Origin: Firm-13 sp964617375 | GTDB taxonomy: Bacteria > Bacillota > Clostridia > Saccharofermentanales > Saccharofermentanaceae | DNA: 26,495 bases | Direction: 5' to 3' | NCBI GenBank assembly: GCA_964617375.1 | Contig: CAZTXQ010000040.1 | Location: 1-26,495 of the forward strand | In this document: one piece after another, positions 15,855-24,855 of the stretch | How positions within the stretch are numbered: position 1 is the stretch's first letter | How the letters are laid out: each line of letters begins with the position of its first letter | Translations under genes and position numbers: made by a program | The notes under the pieces: generated by a model | The model's input: only the letters and a program-made list of their open reading frames with translations | Told to the model about the DNA's origin: nothing | The model's database searches: none

Positions 15855-16580
15855 TCAGTTGTCCCAATTATGATAGACTTCCTGAATATCGTCGTTTTCA
15901 TCCATTTTTTCGAGCATTTTCTCGAGATTCTCCATGATCTCGGAATCCTCGACGGCGGTCCATGTAATCGGTACAGGGCCGAGATTCGAATCGGCAAAAA
16001 CATAGCCTTTAGCCTGAAGGGCATCCTTGACCGAATAATAATCACCCGGCGCCGTCAGAACTTCATAGTATCCTTCTTCCGCGGAGAAATCCTCGGCACC
16101 CGCTTCAAGAGCGTCCATCATAACCTTCTCTTCATCGTCGTATTCTTCAGAATCGATCAGAATACTTCCCTTCTCCTGAAAAAGAAACGAAACACTTCCG
16201 GATACGCCCATATTTCCGCCGTACTTGTCGAACAAATGCCGAACATCACCTGCGGTACGATTTCTGTTGTTTGTCAGAGTACGGACCATAATGGCGATAC
16301 CGCCGGGGCCGTATCCCTCATAGATGATTTCTTCATATTCATCACCTTCGCCCGCACCTGCCGCTTTTTTGATTGCGCGCATGATGTTGTCGTTCGGCAT
16401 GTTGTTCGCTTTTGCTTTTGCGATAACATCTTTAAGACGCGAGTTGCCTTCCGGATCGGATCCTCCCGATTTAACGGCGACCATAATTTCCTTGGCCGAC
16501 TTCGTAAAGATTGCCCCTTTAGCGGCATCCGATGCGCCCTTTTTTCTTTTGATGTTATTCCATTTGGAATGACCTGACAT
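15855..16580 (-). CDS. yebC: YebC/PmpR (TACO1) family protein
   Basis: The 241-residue protein begins MSGHSKWNNIKRKKGASDAAKG, the diagnostic start of this family, and continues GGSDPEGNSRLKDVIAKAKANNMPNDNI and YEGYGPGGIAIMVRTLTNNRNRTAGDVRH. Family members were first called transcription regulators. More recent work supports a role on the ribosome in relieving stalling at proline-rich stretches. Length is normal and GGGAGG precedes the start. It leads a probable four-gene operon with the P-loop/Asp23, DUF6062 and DsrE-like genes. Confidence 0.96.
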   Translation of the reverse strand: MSGHSKWNNIKRKKGASDAAKGAIFTKSAKEIMVAVKSGGSDPEGNSRLKDVIAKAKANNMPNDNIMRAIKKAAGAGEGDEYEEIIYEGYGPGGIAIMVRTLTNNRNRTAGDVRHLFDKYGGNMGVSGSVSFLFQEKGSILIDSEEYDDEEKVMMDALEAGAEDFSAEEGYYEVLTAPGDYYSVKDALQAKGYVFADSNLGPVPITWTAVEDSEIMENLEKMLEKMDENDDIQEVYHNWDN

Positions 16581-16615
16581 ATTTACCTCCCGAAACCTCT
16601 TTAATTATCCTATTT

Positions 16616-16644
16616 ATAGTACGCGAAAAGCATCATAAAATCAA
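16616..16644 (-). promoter_or_regulatory. Promoter of the yebC operon
   Basis: On the minus strand TTGATT (16639-16644), a 17-base spacer and TACTAT (16616-16621). A 12-base perfect palindrome, GTACGG-CCGTAC, sits just upstream at 16649-16660. Confidence 0.55.
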
Positions 16645-16673
16645 ACCTGTACGGCCGTACTCTGCTCCGCGGA

Positions 16674-17537
16674 CTAAAATATCTTATTCGGAAGAAATAT
16701 GAGGCCCAGGAAAGCCGAAGCCGCGACGATGATTCCGAGATACGGCAAAAAGAATTGCGGCTTTTTTGCTGACCGTACCGTAAAATAGCAAAAAAGCAAA
16801 ATGATGTCGGCCGGTCCTCCGATTACAACACACAAACTGATTACGAGGGAATCCGTAATGCGTATAGGGCGATTTTCTTCATGAAAATAATCCCGGAAAG
16901 CATTCCCGTTAAACGCGTCAGCTAAACGGGCTTTAACCGGTTTGGAAACCGAGGGAACAAACGCTGCGAGTAAAACGATTACCAGGAGCGAAATCAGTAT
17001 CCCCAGAAGGCTCGAGTAATATGGAATCCATAAAGGAGTGTCATCAAAAAACGCAAGAATCAGCCGTACGGCAGCAATTCCCAGAAGTACCAGAGAAAAC
17101 CGGTACATGCCGGTTCTTTTATCTTTTTGTATCATCATCGCAACAATAACCGTCGCCGCCGCTCCAAGCAGCAGGACAAGCTTAAGAAAACCGACGATAT
17201 CGATGTCCGAAGCACCCGGAAAAATATAGACATCCCGCCGCATCCAAGCGAGAACAGCAAACACAAAACCGGTCAATCCTTCTATAATCGCATAGCGGGA
17301 AGCGATCGGGGCGCGGCAATAACGGCACTTGCCGCGAAGAAAAAGCCAGCTGAACAGCGGAAACAGATCAAGCGGTCCCAACTCGTGGCCGCACGTCATG
17401 CACATGGAATGCCCTTTAACAATCGTTCTTTTCTCAGGGAGCCTATAAATGCAAACATTCAGAAAGCTGCCGATGATCAGTCCGAATAATCCGAAGAGAG
17501 CCGTGTTGACGATCTGAAAAACAGTATAGATGTCCAT
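16674..17537 (-). CDS. pilD: Prepilin peptidase / leader peptidase, divergent
   Basis: The 287-residue membrane protein would cut and N-methylate the type IV prepilins encoded next door. GSFLNVCIYRLPE and the two CxxC pairs (Cys46/Cys49 and Cys71/Cys74) are the standard N-terminal domain. RYAIIEGLTG follows as in the family. About eight hydrophobic segments are present. The aspartyl protease motifs are altered: Asp139 lies in MMIQKDKRTGMY where most enzymes have IDxDxxxIPD, and Asp244 lies in IGGPADIILL in place of GGGDxKL. Both catalytic aspartates therefore seem kept, but their surroundings are unusual. GGGAGA precedes the start. It is divergent from pilB, which begins 341 bases away. Confidence 0.88.
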   Translation of the reverse strand: MDIYTVFQIVNTALFGLFGLIIGSFLNVCIYRLPEKRTIVKGHSMCMTCGHELGPLDLFPLFSWLFLRGKCRYCRAPIASRYAIIEGLTGFVFAVLAWMRRDVYIFPGASDIDIVGFLKLVLLLGAAATVIVAMMIQKDKRTGMYRFSLVLLGIAAVRLILAFFDDTPLWIPYYSSLLGILISLLVIVLLAAFVPSVSKPVKARLADAFNGNAFRDYFHEENRPIRITDSLVISLCVVIGGPADIILLFCYFTVRSAKKPQFFLPYLGIIVAASAFLGLIFLPNKIF

Positions 17538-17878
17538 GTCATTCTCCCGCGCTTTTCTTCATATTTTATCACATCAGAGGAATCAATATTTCGGAGGATT
17601 CATAAGAATGACGTAACTTGCTAAATGTATAAAAATCTTGATACAAATAATATCCTGTTTTTTTTTATCCGCGAACGAGTATAATAGTATCTAAATAACA
17701 TTTCTCTTTACTTATCAGGATTTTTTGTCTATTATCAACAAGAATCCCATGTTCGAATTGTCAATATAGTAGATATACAAGGCCTGCCACAATGATGTAA
17801 ATTACTTTTGTATGTGTGTTCAGCTTGAATATATGCTTAATTACTACATAATATACCATATTTTTCTTGGAGGCAAAG
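17538..17878. other. AT-rich pilD-pilB intergenic region
   Basis: These 341 bases hold no convincing coding sequence. I see a perfect TATAAT (17680-17685) with a poor -35, a run of nine T (17658-17666), a hairpin at 17718-17747 (arms GGATTTTT and AAGAATCC, pairing with one G-U and a bulge), and the pilB-proximal promoter. I looked for the conserved cores of c-di-GMP riboswitches and did not find them. Confidence 0.55.
17825..17854 (+). promoter_or_regulatory. Proximal promoter of the pil operon
   Basis: TTGAAT (17825-17830), an 18-base spacer and TAATAT (17849-17854). Transcription from it would give a leader of about 18 bases before pilB. Confidence 0.5.
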
Positions 17879-19546
17879 ATGAAGCGACTTGGAGACATTT
17901 TGATTGACAGCGGTTTTCTGACCGCAGCAGAACTGGCAGAAGCATTAAGCGCTCAACAAGTATCTAAGAAAAAATTAGGCGAAGTTATCGTCGACATGGG
18001 TCTTCTGACCGAACTGGACATTCTTCGCGCCATATCCAGCCAGTATGACACACCGATTATCGATCTTCAAAACGTCGAAATTGATCCCGAAGCGACCAAG
18101 ATCGTGACAGAGCAGTATTGTGTCGAGAACACGATTGTTCCGATCGGATTTGAGGGCGACCGTCTTGTCGTCGCCATTTATGATCCTCTCAATATTCTTG
18201 TTTCCGACGACCTTCGTTTCAGAACCGGCAATGAAGTCATTCCGATGCTCGCCCCGAAGAAGGCGATTGAGGAAGCCATCTCAAGGAATTACGGCAAGGA
18301 AGTTGCACAGAAGGCCGCCGCTGACTTAGAGCAGGAGCTCGATATCGCGGCCATTCAGAGTTTAGGCGATCAAATTACCGACGAAGTCAATCAGGCGCCC
18401 GTCGTCAAGCTTGTCAACTCCATGATTGATTTTGCGATACGCGCCAACGCATCCGATATTCACGTCGAACCGATGGCTGACCGGGTTCGTGTCCGTATCC
18501 GTATCGACGGCGTGCTTTCCGAGATCATGAGCAATCCCTTAGGAGCCCGCGACGCCATTATCACACGTCTTAAGATTCTGGCCGGGCTTAACATCGCCGA
18601 GAAGCGTATCCCTCAGGACGGACGTATTCAGACATTGGTCAACGGCAAGCCGGTCGATATGCGTGTTTCGATTCTGCCGACCGTTCACGGCGAAAAGACC
18701 GTTATCCGTATTCTCGCCAAGAATGACGCCAATCTGAACCGCAAATATCTCGGAATCAACGCTCATAATAATGATATGATCGACAAGATCGTTAAGGTTC
18801 CTCAGGGCATCGTGCTGATTTCGGGACCTACCGGTTCCGGTAAAACGACGACCCTGTACACTCTTCTCGCCGAGAAGAACGAACCGGATACCAACATCGT
18901 TACCGTTGAGGATCCCGTCGAAATTCAGATTCCCGGCATCAATCAGGTTCAGGTTAATGTAAAGGCCGGCATGACGTTCGCCGGAGGTCTTCGCTCTATT
19001 CTGAGACAGGACCCCGATATTATTCTCGTCGGAGAAATCCGCGACGGTGAAACAGCTGAGATTGCCATGCGAGCCGCTATTACGGGTCACCTTGTTTTCA
19101 GTACCATCCATACAAATGATGCTGTTTCTTCGATCAACCGTTTGATCGATATGGGACTTGAGCCTTTCATGGTATCCTCCGCTCTGATCGGCGTTGTTTC
19201 TCAGCGACTTGTCCGCCGTATCTGCACAAACTGCAGAAGAGAATACGAACCGGACCAGCTTGAGAAGGATTTATTGAATCTGAAGCCCGGACAGAAGCTA
19301 TACGAAGGTTCCGGGTGTTCCGAGTGTTCGGGATCCGGATATAAGGGACGTATCGCCATACATGAGATCGTTGTCATGACCAAAGCTATGAAGGTTCTGA
19401 TGGAAAGAAGAGCCAGCGAGGAAGAAATGCGCAATCTGGCAATGAAGGAAGGAACCCAGATGCTCGCTCAGGCAGCCTACGAACTGGTTCTTGAAGGAAT
19501 TACTACCGTTAAAGAAATGAATAAAGTTACCTATTCAATTGACTGA
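17879..19546 (+). CDS. pilB: Type IV pilus assembly ATPase PilB
   Basis: The 555-residue hexameric motor drives pilus extension. The N-terminal MshEN/T2SSE-N region (about 1-150) precedes the ATPase core. ASDIHVEP marks the core's start. Walker A GPTGSGKTT is at 316-324, the Asp box VTVEDPVE follows, Walker B with ILVGEIRD is at 382-389, and the His box is ITGHLVFSTIHTNDA. Four cysteines (CTNC at 449-452 and CSEC at 480-483) form the zinc site typical of PilB/GspE and absent from PilT. An in-frame TTG at 17867 overlaps the GGAGG site, so ATG 17879 is the start. It heads the pil operon and is followed by pilT after 11 bases. Confidence 0.97.
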   Translation: MKRLGDILIDSGFLTAAELAEALSAQQVSKKKLGEVIVDMGLLTELDILRAISSQYDTPIIDLQNVEIDPEATKIVTEQYCVENTIVPIGFEGDRLVVAIYDPLNILVSDDLRFRTGNEVIPMLAPKKAIEEAISRNYGKEVAQKAAADLEQELDIAAIQSLGDQITDEVNQAPVVKLVNSMIDFAIRANASDIHVEPMADRVRVRIRIDGVLSEIMSNPLGARDAIITRLKILAGLNIAEKRIPQDGRIQTLVNGKPVDMRVSILPTVHGEKTVIRILAKNDANLNRKYLGINAHNNDMIDKIVKVPQGIVLISGPTGSGKTTTLYTLLAEKNEPDTNIVTVEDPVEIQIPGINQVQVNVKAGMTFAGGLRSILRQDPDIILVGEIRDGETAEIAMRAAITGHLVFSTIHTNDAVSSINRLIDMGLEPFMVSSALIGVVSQRLVRRICTNCRREYEPDQLEKDLLNLKPGQKLYEGSGCSECSGSGYKGRIAIHEIVVMTKAMKVLMERRASEEEMRNLAMKEGTQMLAQAAYELVLEGITTVKEMNKVTYSID

Positions 19547-19557
19547 CAGGAGGTTAT

Positions 19558-20685
19558 ATGGTGGAAGGATTTACATTATCTATGGAGGCTATTCTGACGG
19601 AAGCGGTTCGGCGACAGGCTTCGGACACGCATCTGACGGTCGGTCTTCCGCCAATGATCCGCGTAAACGGAGATTTAATGCCGCTGAGTTCAAATATACT
19701 TACGCAGAGCGACACTGAGTATTTATGCAAATCAATGCTCGACAAAGCACGTCTTCAGTATCTGGCGGAGCGCGGCGAGGTTGATTTTTCTTATGTAGTC
19801 AGGGATTACAGCCGTTTCAGATGTAATGTTTTCAAGCAGCGCGGCAGCTATACTCTCGCGGCCAGAACGATAACGACCGAGATCCCAACCTGTGAACAGC
19901 TTGCTCTTCCGGAACTCTTCAAAGAGCTTGCTCTTCGTCCGAGAGGTCTGATTCTCGTAACCGGACCGACGGGTTCCGGTAAATCAACCACGCTTGCCGC
20001 GATGATCGGACATATCAACCGCAATCGCCGCTGTCATGTTCTGACTCTCGAGGAACCGATCGAATATCTCCACAAGCACGGAGAAGCCATGATCAACCAG
20101 CGCGAGGTACATGAAGATACACTGACATTCTCCAATGCTCTCCGCTCCGCTCTCCGTGAAGATCCGGACGTTATCATGGTCGGAGAAATGCGCGACCTTG
20201 ATACGATCAGCACGGCAATTACCGCATCCGAAACCGGTCATATGGTTATGTCGACGCTGCATACCAGCAGTGCCTCCGACACAGTTAACCGTATCATTGA
20301 CGTTTTCCCTCCTCATCAGCAGGATCAGATCCGTGTTCAGCTCGGTTCCGTTCTGGTCGCGGTTATCTCTCAGACGCTGATTCCCCGCGCGGACGGCACC
20401 GGAAGAGTCGCGGCCTTTGAAATTCTGATCGCCAATGACGCCGTACGAAATCTGATCCGTGAAGGAAAGACATATCAGATCGACAATACAATAGCGACAA
20501 ACCTCAAATCCGGTATGTGTTCGCTCGATTTTTATCTGGCCGAGCTTACAAAGAAGGGCTTGATAACGCGTGATATGGCGTTGTCAAAGTGCCGTAACCC
20601 CGATGATTACAAGCGTTATCTGTCCAACACCGGAAGTGCCGGCGGTTCGGCCGCCAGCGGATTGTTTGACTCGCTCGAGTATTAA
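19558..20685 (+). CDS. pilT: Type IV pilus retraction ATPase PilT
   Basis: The 375-residue motor depolymerises the pilus and so would give twitching motility or DNA uptake. It has the compact PilT layout: ASDTHLTVGLPP near the N terminus, Walker A GPTGSGKST at 136-144, Walker B with VIMVGEMRD ending at 213, His box ETGHMVMSTLHTSSA, and the PilT-specific AVRNLIREGK at 295-304, needed for retraction in other species. There are no zinc-binding cysteine pairs. AGGAGG lies four bases before the start. A Gly/Ser/Ala-rich tail ends the protein. Confidence 0.96.
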   Translation: MVEGFTLSMEAILTEAVRRQASDTHLTVGLPPMIRVNGDLMPLSSNILTQSDTEYLCKSMLDKARLQYLAERGEVDFSYVVRDYSRFRCNVFKQRGSYTLAARTITTEIPTCEQLALPELFKELALRPRGLILVTGPTGSGKSTTLAAMIGHINRNRRCHVLTLEEPIEYLHKHGEAMINQREVHEDTLTFSNALRSALREDPDVIMVGEMRDLDTISTAITASETGHMVMSTLHTSSASDTVNRIIDVFPPHQQDQIRVQLGSVLVAVISQTLIPRADGTGRVAAFEILIANDAVRNLIREGKTYQIDNTIATNLKSGMCSLDFYLAELTKKGLITRDMALSKCRNPDDYKRYLSNTGSAGGSAASGLFDSLEY

Positions 20686-20707
20686 TAAAAGACGGGAGGT
20701 CTGAAGA

Positions 20708-21916
20708 ATGCCAAATTTCAAATATGAAACAATCGACTCCGCAGGCGGTTCGTCAAAAGGTGTCATCGAGGCTCCGAACAAAGACGATGCTGCCAAGGCT
20801 TTACGTTCGGATGGACGATATATTGTCTCTCTCCAAGCGGACAAGGGCACAAGTATATTAAACATGAAGTTCGGAAGTCAGAAGCTTAAGACAAAAGATC
20901 TCATGCTCATATGCCGTCAGCTCTCTTCCCTTCTCAGTGCAGGTATTACCGTCATCCGCGCTTTGGACATGCTTTACCAGCAAATGGAGAGCAAGAGAGC
21001 GAAAGAAGTCATCGGCAATATTTACGAAAGCATTCAATCCGGAAAAACACTCTCGGAAGCTTTTCGCGAACAGGAGAAAGCACTGCCCACCATTATGGTA
21101 AGCATGATTTCCGCAGGTGAAGAGTCCGGCCGGCTTGACGAGGTAATGACGAGACTTTCCGCTCATTTCGAAAAGGAATCCAAACTCAAAAACAAAGTCG
21201 GTGCCGCAATGGTTTATCCGTCGATTCTCGCATTCGTGACCTTTGCAATCACCATCGGCCTGATGGTCTTTGTCGTTCCCGAATTCGCGAAAACACTGGC
21301 CGATCTAGGCACGGAACTTCCCGATATAACCAAGTTTGTTATGGGCATGAGCAATAATTTGATTGCCTACTGGTACCTGTATTGCTTAGCTGTATTTGCA
21401 ATTATCACGATCTGGAAAGCGTATACCCGATCAGATGCCGGCGGTAAAGCGTGGGATAAAACCAAGCTTAAGATTCCGATCATCGGAAAATCCGTTAAGA
21501 TGACGGCTGCTGCCCGTTTTACGAGAACCATGTCCACCTTGCTTCGCAGCGGTATCAACGTTCTCGAAGCAATGGAGATCACCAGCCGTACGCTCGGCAA
21601 CAAATATCTTGTAACGCGCCTGGCGGATTCGAGAAATGAGATTCGTAAAGGTGTTTCGCTGTCCCGTTCGATACGCAACATTACCGAATTTCCGCAAATG
21701 ATCTACGCAATGGTTGCGATCGGTGAAGAATCGGGAACACTCGATACGATTCTTGACAGAGCCGCCGACTTTTTCGAAGAAGAAGCAGACGCCGCCACGG
21801 CCAAGATGACGGCTGCAATGGAGCCTCTGATGATTATCATTATGGCCGTTGTTGTCGGTCTGATCATCGCCGCTTGCGGTGCTCCGATCCTGAGCATGTC
21901 CTCCTCTATTTTGTAA
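20708..21916 (+). CDS. pilC: Type IV pilus inner-membrane platform protein PilC
   Basis: The 402-residue protein has two T2SSF (GspF) domains. The first (about 64-190) contains QLSSLLSAGITVIRALDML and ISAGEESGRLDEVMTRLSAHFE; the second (about 265-395) contains FTRTMSTLLRSGINVLEAMEI and VAIGEESGTLDTILDRAADFFE. Hydrophobic segments lie at about 174-190, 219-236 and 373-395. PilC is the membrane platform that PilB and PilT turn against. A short N-terminal beta-rich region (YETIDSAGGSSKGVIEAPN) precedes the first domain as usual. GGGAGG stands before the start. Confidence 0.96.
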   Translation: MPNFKYETIDSAGGSSKGVIEAPNKDDAAKALRSDGRYIVSLQADKGTSILNMKFGSQKLKTKDLMLICRQLSSLLSAGITVIRALDMLYQQMESKRAKEVIGNIYESIQSGKTLSEAFREQEKALPTIMVSMISAGEESGRLDEVMTRLSAHFEKESKLKNKVGAAMVYPSILAFVTFAITIGLMVFVVPEFAKTLADLGTELPDITKFVMGMSNNLIAYWYLYCLAVFAIITIWKAYTRSDAGGKAWDKTKLKIPIIGKSVKMTAAARFTRTMSTLLRSGINVLEAMEITSRTLGNKYLVTRLADSRNEIRKGVSLSRSIRNITEFPQMIYAMVAIGEESGTLDTILDRAADFFEEEADAATAKMTAAMEPLMIIIMAVVVGLIIAACGAPILSMSSSIL

Positions 21917-21956
21917 TGTGTTAATCAAACTACGGAACCTCGAAAGGAGATAAAGT

Positions 21957-23084
21957 ATGGGAAGCTCAATGAACAAGCTTGCAGGCACCGGCGATATTGC
22001 GATAGATGCTGCCAGCTCGAACCTGAAGCTGGTACAGGGCAATTACAATCGCAAGAGCGGAACTCTTCAGATTGAAAAGGCCGGTATTGTAACGCTTGAA
22101 CCCGATACGATTGCAGACGGAGTCATATCGGATCAGTTCGGTGTCGTTATGGCACTCAAGAACACACTCGCCAAGCTTGATATCGCAACAAGGAGGACGA
22201 TTTTTACAATTGAAGGCAGTTACCTTCATACAAAAGATCTGGAACTCCCGGCTGTCAAACCTGAACAGCTCCGCGACATGGTCCACTATGAAGTTCTCGG
22301 CCAGAGCAACACGAACCGGGATATGATCGTCGAGTATATTGTTTATGGCACTATCGTTGACGAAGAAACGAAGCAGACTAAGTATAAGGTCCGTGCCACC
22401 GCCATTCCGAAAGAAATTGCGAGCGACATGAGAGATCTTATGAAGACTTGCGCTCTCACTCCGGTCGCACTGGACGTGAATCCGAATGCGATCCGCAAGC
22501 TGTTTCATTCGGGTATGATCAATTCTCACATCAACATCGAAGCCAACACACTTTTATTGATCGAACTTTGCGGCAAAACGACAAACGTAACCGTCCTCGA
22601 CAAAGGATTCCCGGTTATCTCCAGGCGGCTTCAATTCGGTCATAACAATATCCATCAGGTAGCCGAGTCCGTCAAAAAACTCCAGACGAATGCCGCCGAT
22701 AAATCGTCGATTCTAACCAGACGTCTTCAGGTTGTAAAGGGTGAGAGCGTTAAATCACTGGAGATATCGGATATTGACGTATGGAACGAGACGGTCAAGG
22801 ATGAACCTTCACTAAACAGTGCGGTTTCTTCGTACTTCAAGAGTCTTACCGATGCGGTTTCCCGTACGGCTCAGTTCTCGATATCCAAATACCATCTTGA
22901 CAGCATCAGTACCTGCCTCCTTTACGGCAGCGGCGCGCTTTACAAGAAGATGGATAAAGAGTTGTCGAGACAGCTCGGCACACAGGTGGAAGTTCTTAAT
23001 TCACTGAGCAACGTCGTCACTCCCAAGGATTTCATACTTTCCGAGTATGTGAATGCTTGCGGTGCGCTGATTCGTGAGAAATGA
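21957..23084 (+). CDS. pilM: PilM-like actin-fold pilus assembly protein
   Basis: The 375-residue protein has actin/FtsA-like nucleotide-binding segments: IAIDAASSNLKLVQG near the N terminus (phosphate 1 region) and LLLIELCGKTTNVTVLDKG around the second phosphate loop, which in most PilM proteins has Asp rather than Glu. LELPAVKPEQLRDMVHYE matches the PilM segment that precedes its second subdomain. PilM is cytoplasmic and binds the N-terminal tail of PilN. AAAGGAG precedes the start. The sequence is divergent, but its place between pilC and two bitopic proteins is exactly that of PilM. Confidence 0.87.
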   Translation: MGSSMNKLAGTGDIAIDAASSNLKLVQGNYNRKSGTLQIEKAGIVTLEPDTIADGVISDQFGVVMALKNTLAKLDIATRRTIFTIEGSYLHTKDLELPAVKPEQLRDMVHYEVLGQSNTNRDMIVEYIVYGTIVDEETKQTKYKVRATAIPKEIASDMRDLMKTCALTPVALDVNPNAIRKLFHSGMINSHINIEANTLLLIELCGKTTNVTVLDKGFPVISRRLQFGHNNIHQVAESVKKLQTNAADKSSILTRRLQVVKGESVKSLEISDIDVWNETVKDEPSLNSAVSSYFKSLTDAVSRTAQFSISKYHLDSISTCLLYGSGALYKKMDKELSRQLGTQVEVLNSLSNVVTPKDFILSEYVNACGALIREK

Positions 23085-23098
23085 GGGGGGGTTAAGAA

Positions 23099-23998
23099 AT
23101 GGCCAATACTAAGATTGAATTGTCTAAAAAGGATATGAACTTCTTTTCGGAGTTTTCGGGACCATCCAGCCAGGTGAACGCGATTGTTCCGTATGCTCTC
23201 CTTATTCTTGTAGCACTTGTTGTGGTCGGAGGCGTGGTCTTCGGATTTCTTAAAATTCAAACCGCAGCCGTAAGGAGCCAGATTGACATTCTGAATGCTG
23301 AAATCAATTCCGAAGAGAATCAAAAGAATCTCAAGGAATATACCGACACATATAACAGTCTGGCCGGTTACAATTTGCAGTATTACGATGTGTCCTCTCT
23401 GTTCTCTAACGTAAAGAACACGGATAAAATCGATTCTACCGTAATGGATGCCGTTTATACGAATCTTCCGGTGGACGTTTTCGTATCCGATTTATCGTAT
23501 GAGTCAGGTAAAGTTCAATTAACGGGCACATGTGACAGTTATTTCACACCGCTTTCCATGCTGGCCAATTTTAGAGAAGTATCACTTTTTTCGAATATCG
23601 AGATTTTATCTATTGAACAGATTGATTTCAGCACATCTCCTATGCCGCCAGAGGAAATAGCGGCAGCCAGCAAGTTCTCCTTCGATATTGCATGTTACCT
23701 GAAGGATACTTATCCGGTTGTTACCTCAAGATTGATCGATGATACAGCCTCTACACCGCTTACGGCCGTAGACAGTCAAACATTGGGACTCGGCGAGAAG
23801 TACGAGATCAAGAACATCAACACGTATACTTCCGAGAACGGTACAGTCTATACCGTAAGCCGCATCCTTGTGAACAATATCGTGCTCACGGAGCAGCAGC
23901 TTGCTACAGTCAAACAGAATGATCTTATTACGGGTATAACGAATGCGGCTACGGATATTAAGATCTACTATGTCGCTGATGGAGGTGCTCAATCATGA
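23099..23998 (+). CDS. PilN-like bitopic pilus assembly protein (long)
   Basis: The 299-residue protein has a cytoplasmic tail of about 27 residues, one membrane helix at about 28-52 (VNAIVPYALLILVALVVVGG), a probable coiled coil after it (QIDILNAEINSEENQKNLKEYTD), and a soluble extracytoplasmic domain. Topology and position between pilM and the PilO-like gene fit PilN. It is clearly longer than the usual PilN of around 180-200 residues, and the cytoplasmic tail lacks the INLLP motif that contacts PilM in Gram-negative systems. The extra length lies in the C-terminal domain. A G-rich site GGGGGGG precedes the start. Confidence 0.75.
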   Translation: MANTKIELSKKDMNFFSEFSGPSSQVNAIVPYALLILVALVVVGGVVFGFLKIQTAAVRSQIDILNAEINSEENQKNLKEYTDTYNSLAGYNLQYYDVSSLFSNVKNTDKIDSTVMDAVYTNLPVDVFVSDLSYESGKVQLTGTCDSYFTPLSMLANFREVSLFSNIEILSIEQIDFSTSPMPPEEIAAASKFSFDIACYLKDTYPVVTSRLIDDTASTPLTAVDSQTLGLGEKYEIKNINTYTSENGTVYTVSRILVNNIVLTEQQLATVKQNDLITGITNAATDIKIYYVADGGAQS

Positions 23999-24834
23999 AG
24001 CTTACAAAGACCGAATTAATTTTGGCCGGCGGTCTGCTCATCGCCCTGCTCATAGTCTTATATTCATCTGTTATCTACAGACCTGCTACCGACGAGCTTT
24101 TTGAGGCACAGCAGGAATATAGAAACCTGACCGTCCAACAAGAAGAGAATAAGAATATTATCGACAAAGTCGCAGCCCTTACGAGTACCCGTGATGACTT
24201 GAAAAATGAGATTGCGACAATCGAGAACAGCTTACTCCCCGAACTGGATGTCGAGGTAATTACATCCCGGTTTGCCGATATTTTTGCAGCCAACAATCTG
24301 GAATTCGTAACCAAGATTACTTCGACTATGCCCACATCGATTATGCTGCAGCGCGCCGATGGTACGACCAGCGGTGATAGTGTACAGTACATTCGCATTT
24401 CGATGAAGGTATCCGGTAAAGACGGCGTGACCGAAGGCGGTATTCCCGCTTCCGGATACGAAGATTTTATTAAAGCCGTAAAGACCATCGAAACCGAAAA
24501 TCCGGAAGCGATACGGATCTATTCGATTTCAATGGAAGAGACCCAACAAGGATTCCAGTATTTCTTTATCAGCGTCGATGTATATCAGTTCGTTCTATCC
24601 TCGGAAAGAATTGACCCGATCGACACAAGCGATCCTTATCTCTCCTGGTACCGCGAAGCGGTTGCCACAGGCGGCAAAATCGGAATTCCTTACGACAATG
24701 TTCCGCCGTCGAAGCTGCTTGAGGTCTTCTTTAGACCGTTTGCAACAACACAGGTATCCGGAGGTGTTCCTGATGCAGGCGATGCAGCCCAAGTTCCGGA
24801 TGCTACGGAAGCAGCCCCGACACCGGCCGCGTAG
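23995..24834 (+). CDS. PilO-like bitopic pilus assembly protein
   Basis: The 279-residue protein has a very short cytoplasmic tail, a membrane helix at about 9-27, a coiled coil at about 33-83 (QEENKNIIDKVAALTSTRDDLKNEI), and a ferredoxin-like extracytoplasmic region containing IRISMKVSGKDG and GYEDFIKAVKTIETENP, as in PilO/GspM proteins. It overlaps the PilN-like gene by four bases (ATGA), so the pair is probably translated in step and forms the alignment heterodimer. The last 35 residues are an Asp/Ala/Pro-rich tail (DAGDAAQVPDATEAAPTPAA) that may reach into the cell wall. Confidence 0.8.
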   Translation: MKLTKTELILAGGLLIALLIVLYSSVIYRPATDELFEAQQEYRNLTVQQEENKNIIDKVAALTSTRDDLKNEIATIENSLLPELDVEVITSRFADIFAANNLEFVTKITSTMPTSIMLQRADGTTSGDSVQYIRISMKVSGKDGVTEGGIPASGYEDFIKAVKTIETENPEAIRIYSISMEETQQGFQYFFISVDVYQFVLSSERIDPIDTSDPYLSWYREAVATGGKIGIPYDNVPPSKLLEVFFRPFATTQVSGGVPDAGDAAQVPDATEAAPTPAA

Positions 24835-24855
24835 TTTCCAATTTCGCCATAAAAT

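Noticed and set aside
15870..16577. 235-codon open frame opposite yebC
   Set aside because: It is fully antisense to a highly conserved protein and has no ribosome site or recognisable motif.
16649..16660. GTACGG-CCGTAC palindrome upstream of the yebC promoter as an operator
   Set aside because: Twelve bases of GC-rich symmetry can occur by chance and nothing else supports it. It is only mentioned with the promoter.
17538..17878. c-di-GMP riboswitch before pilB
   Set aside because: Such switches precede some clostridial pilus operons, but I could not find the conserved core of either class here.
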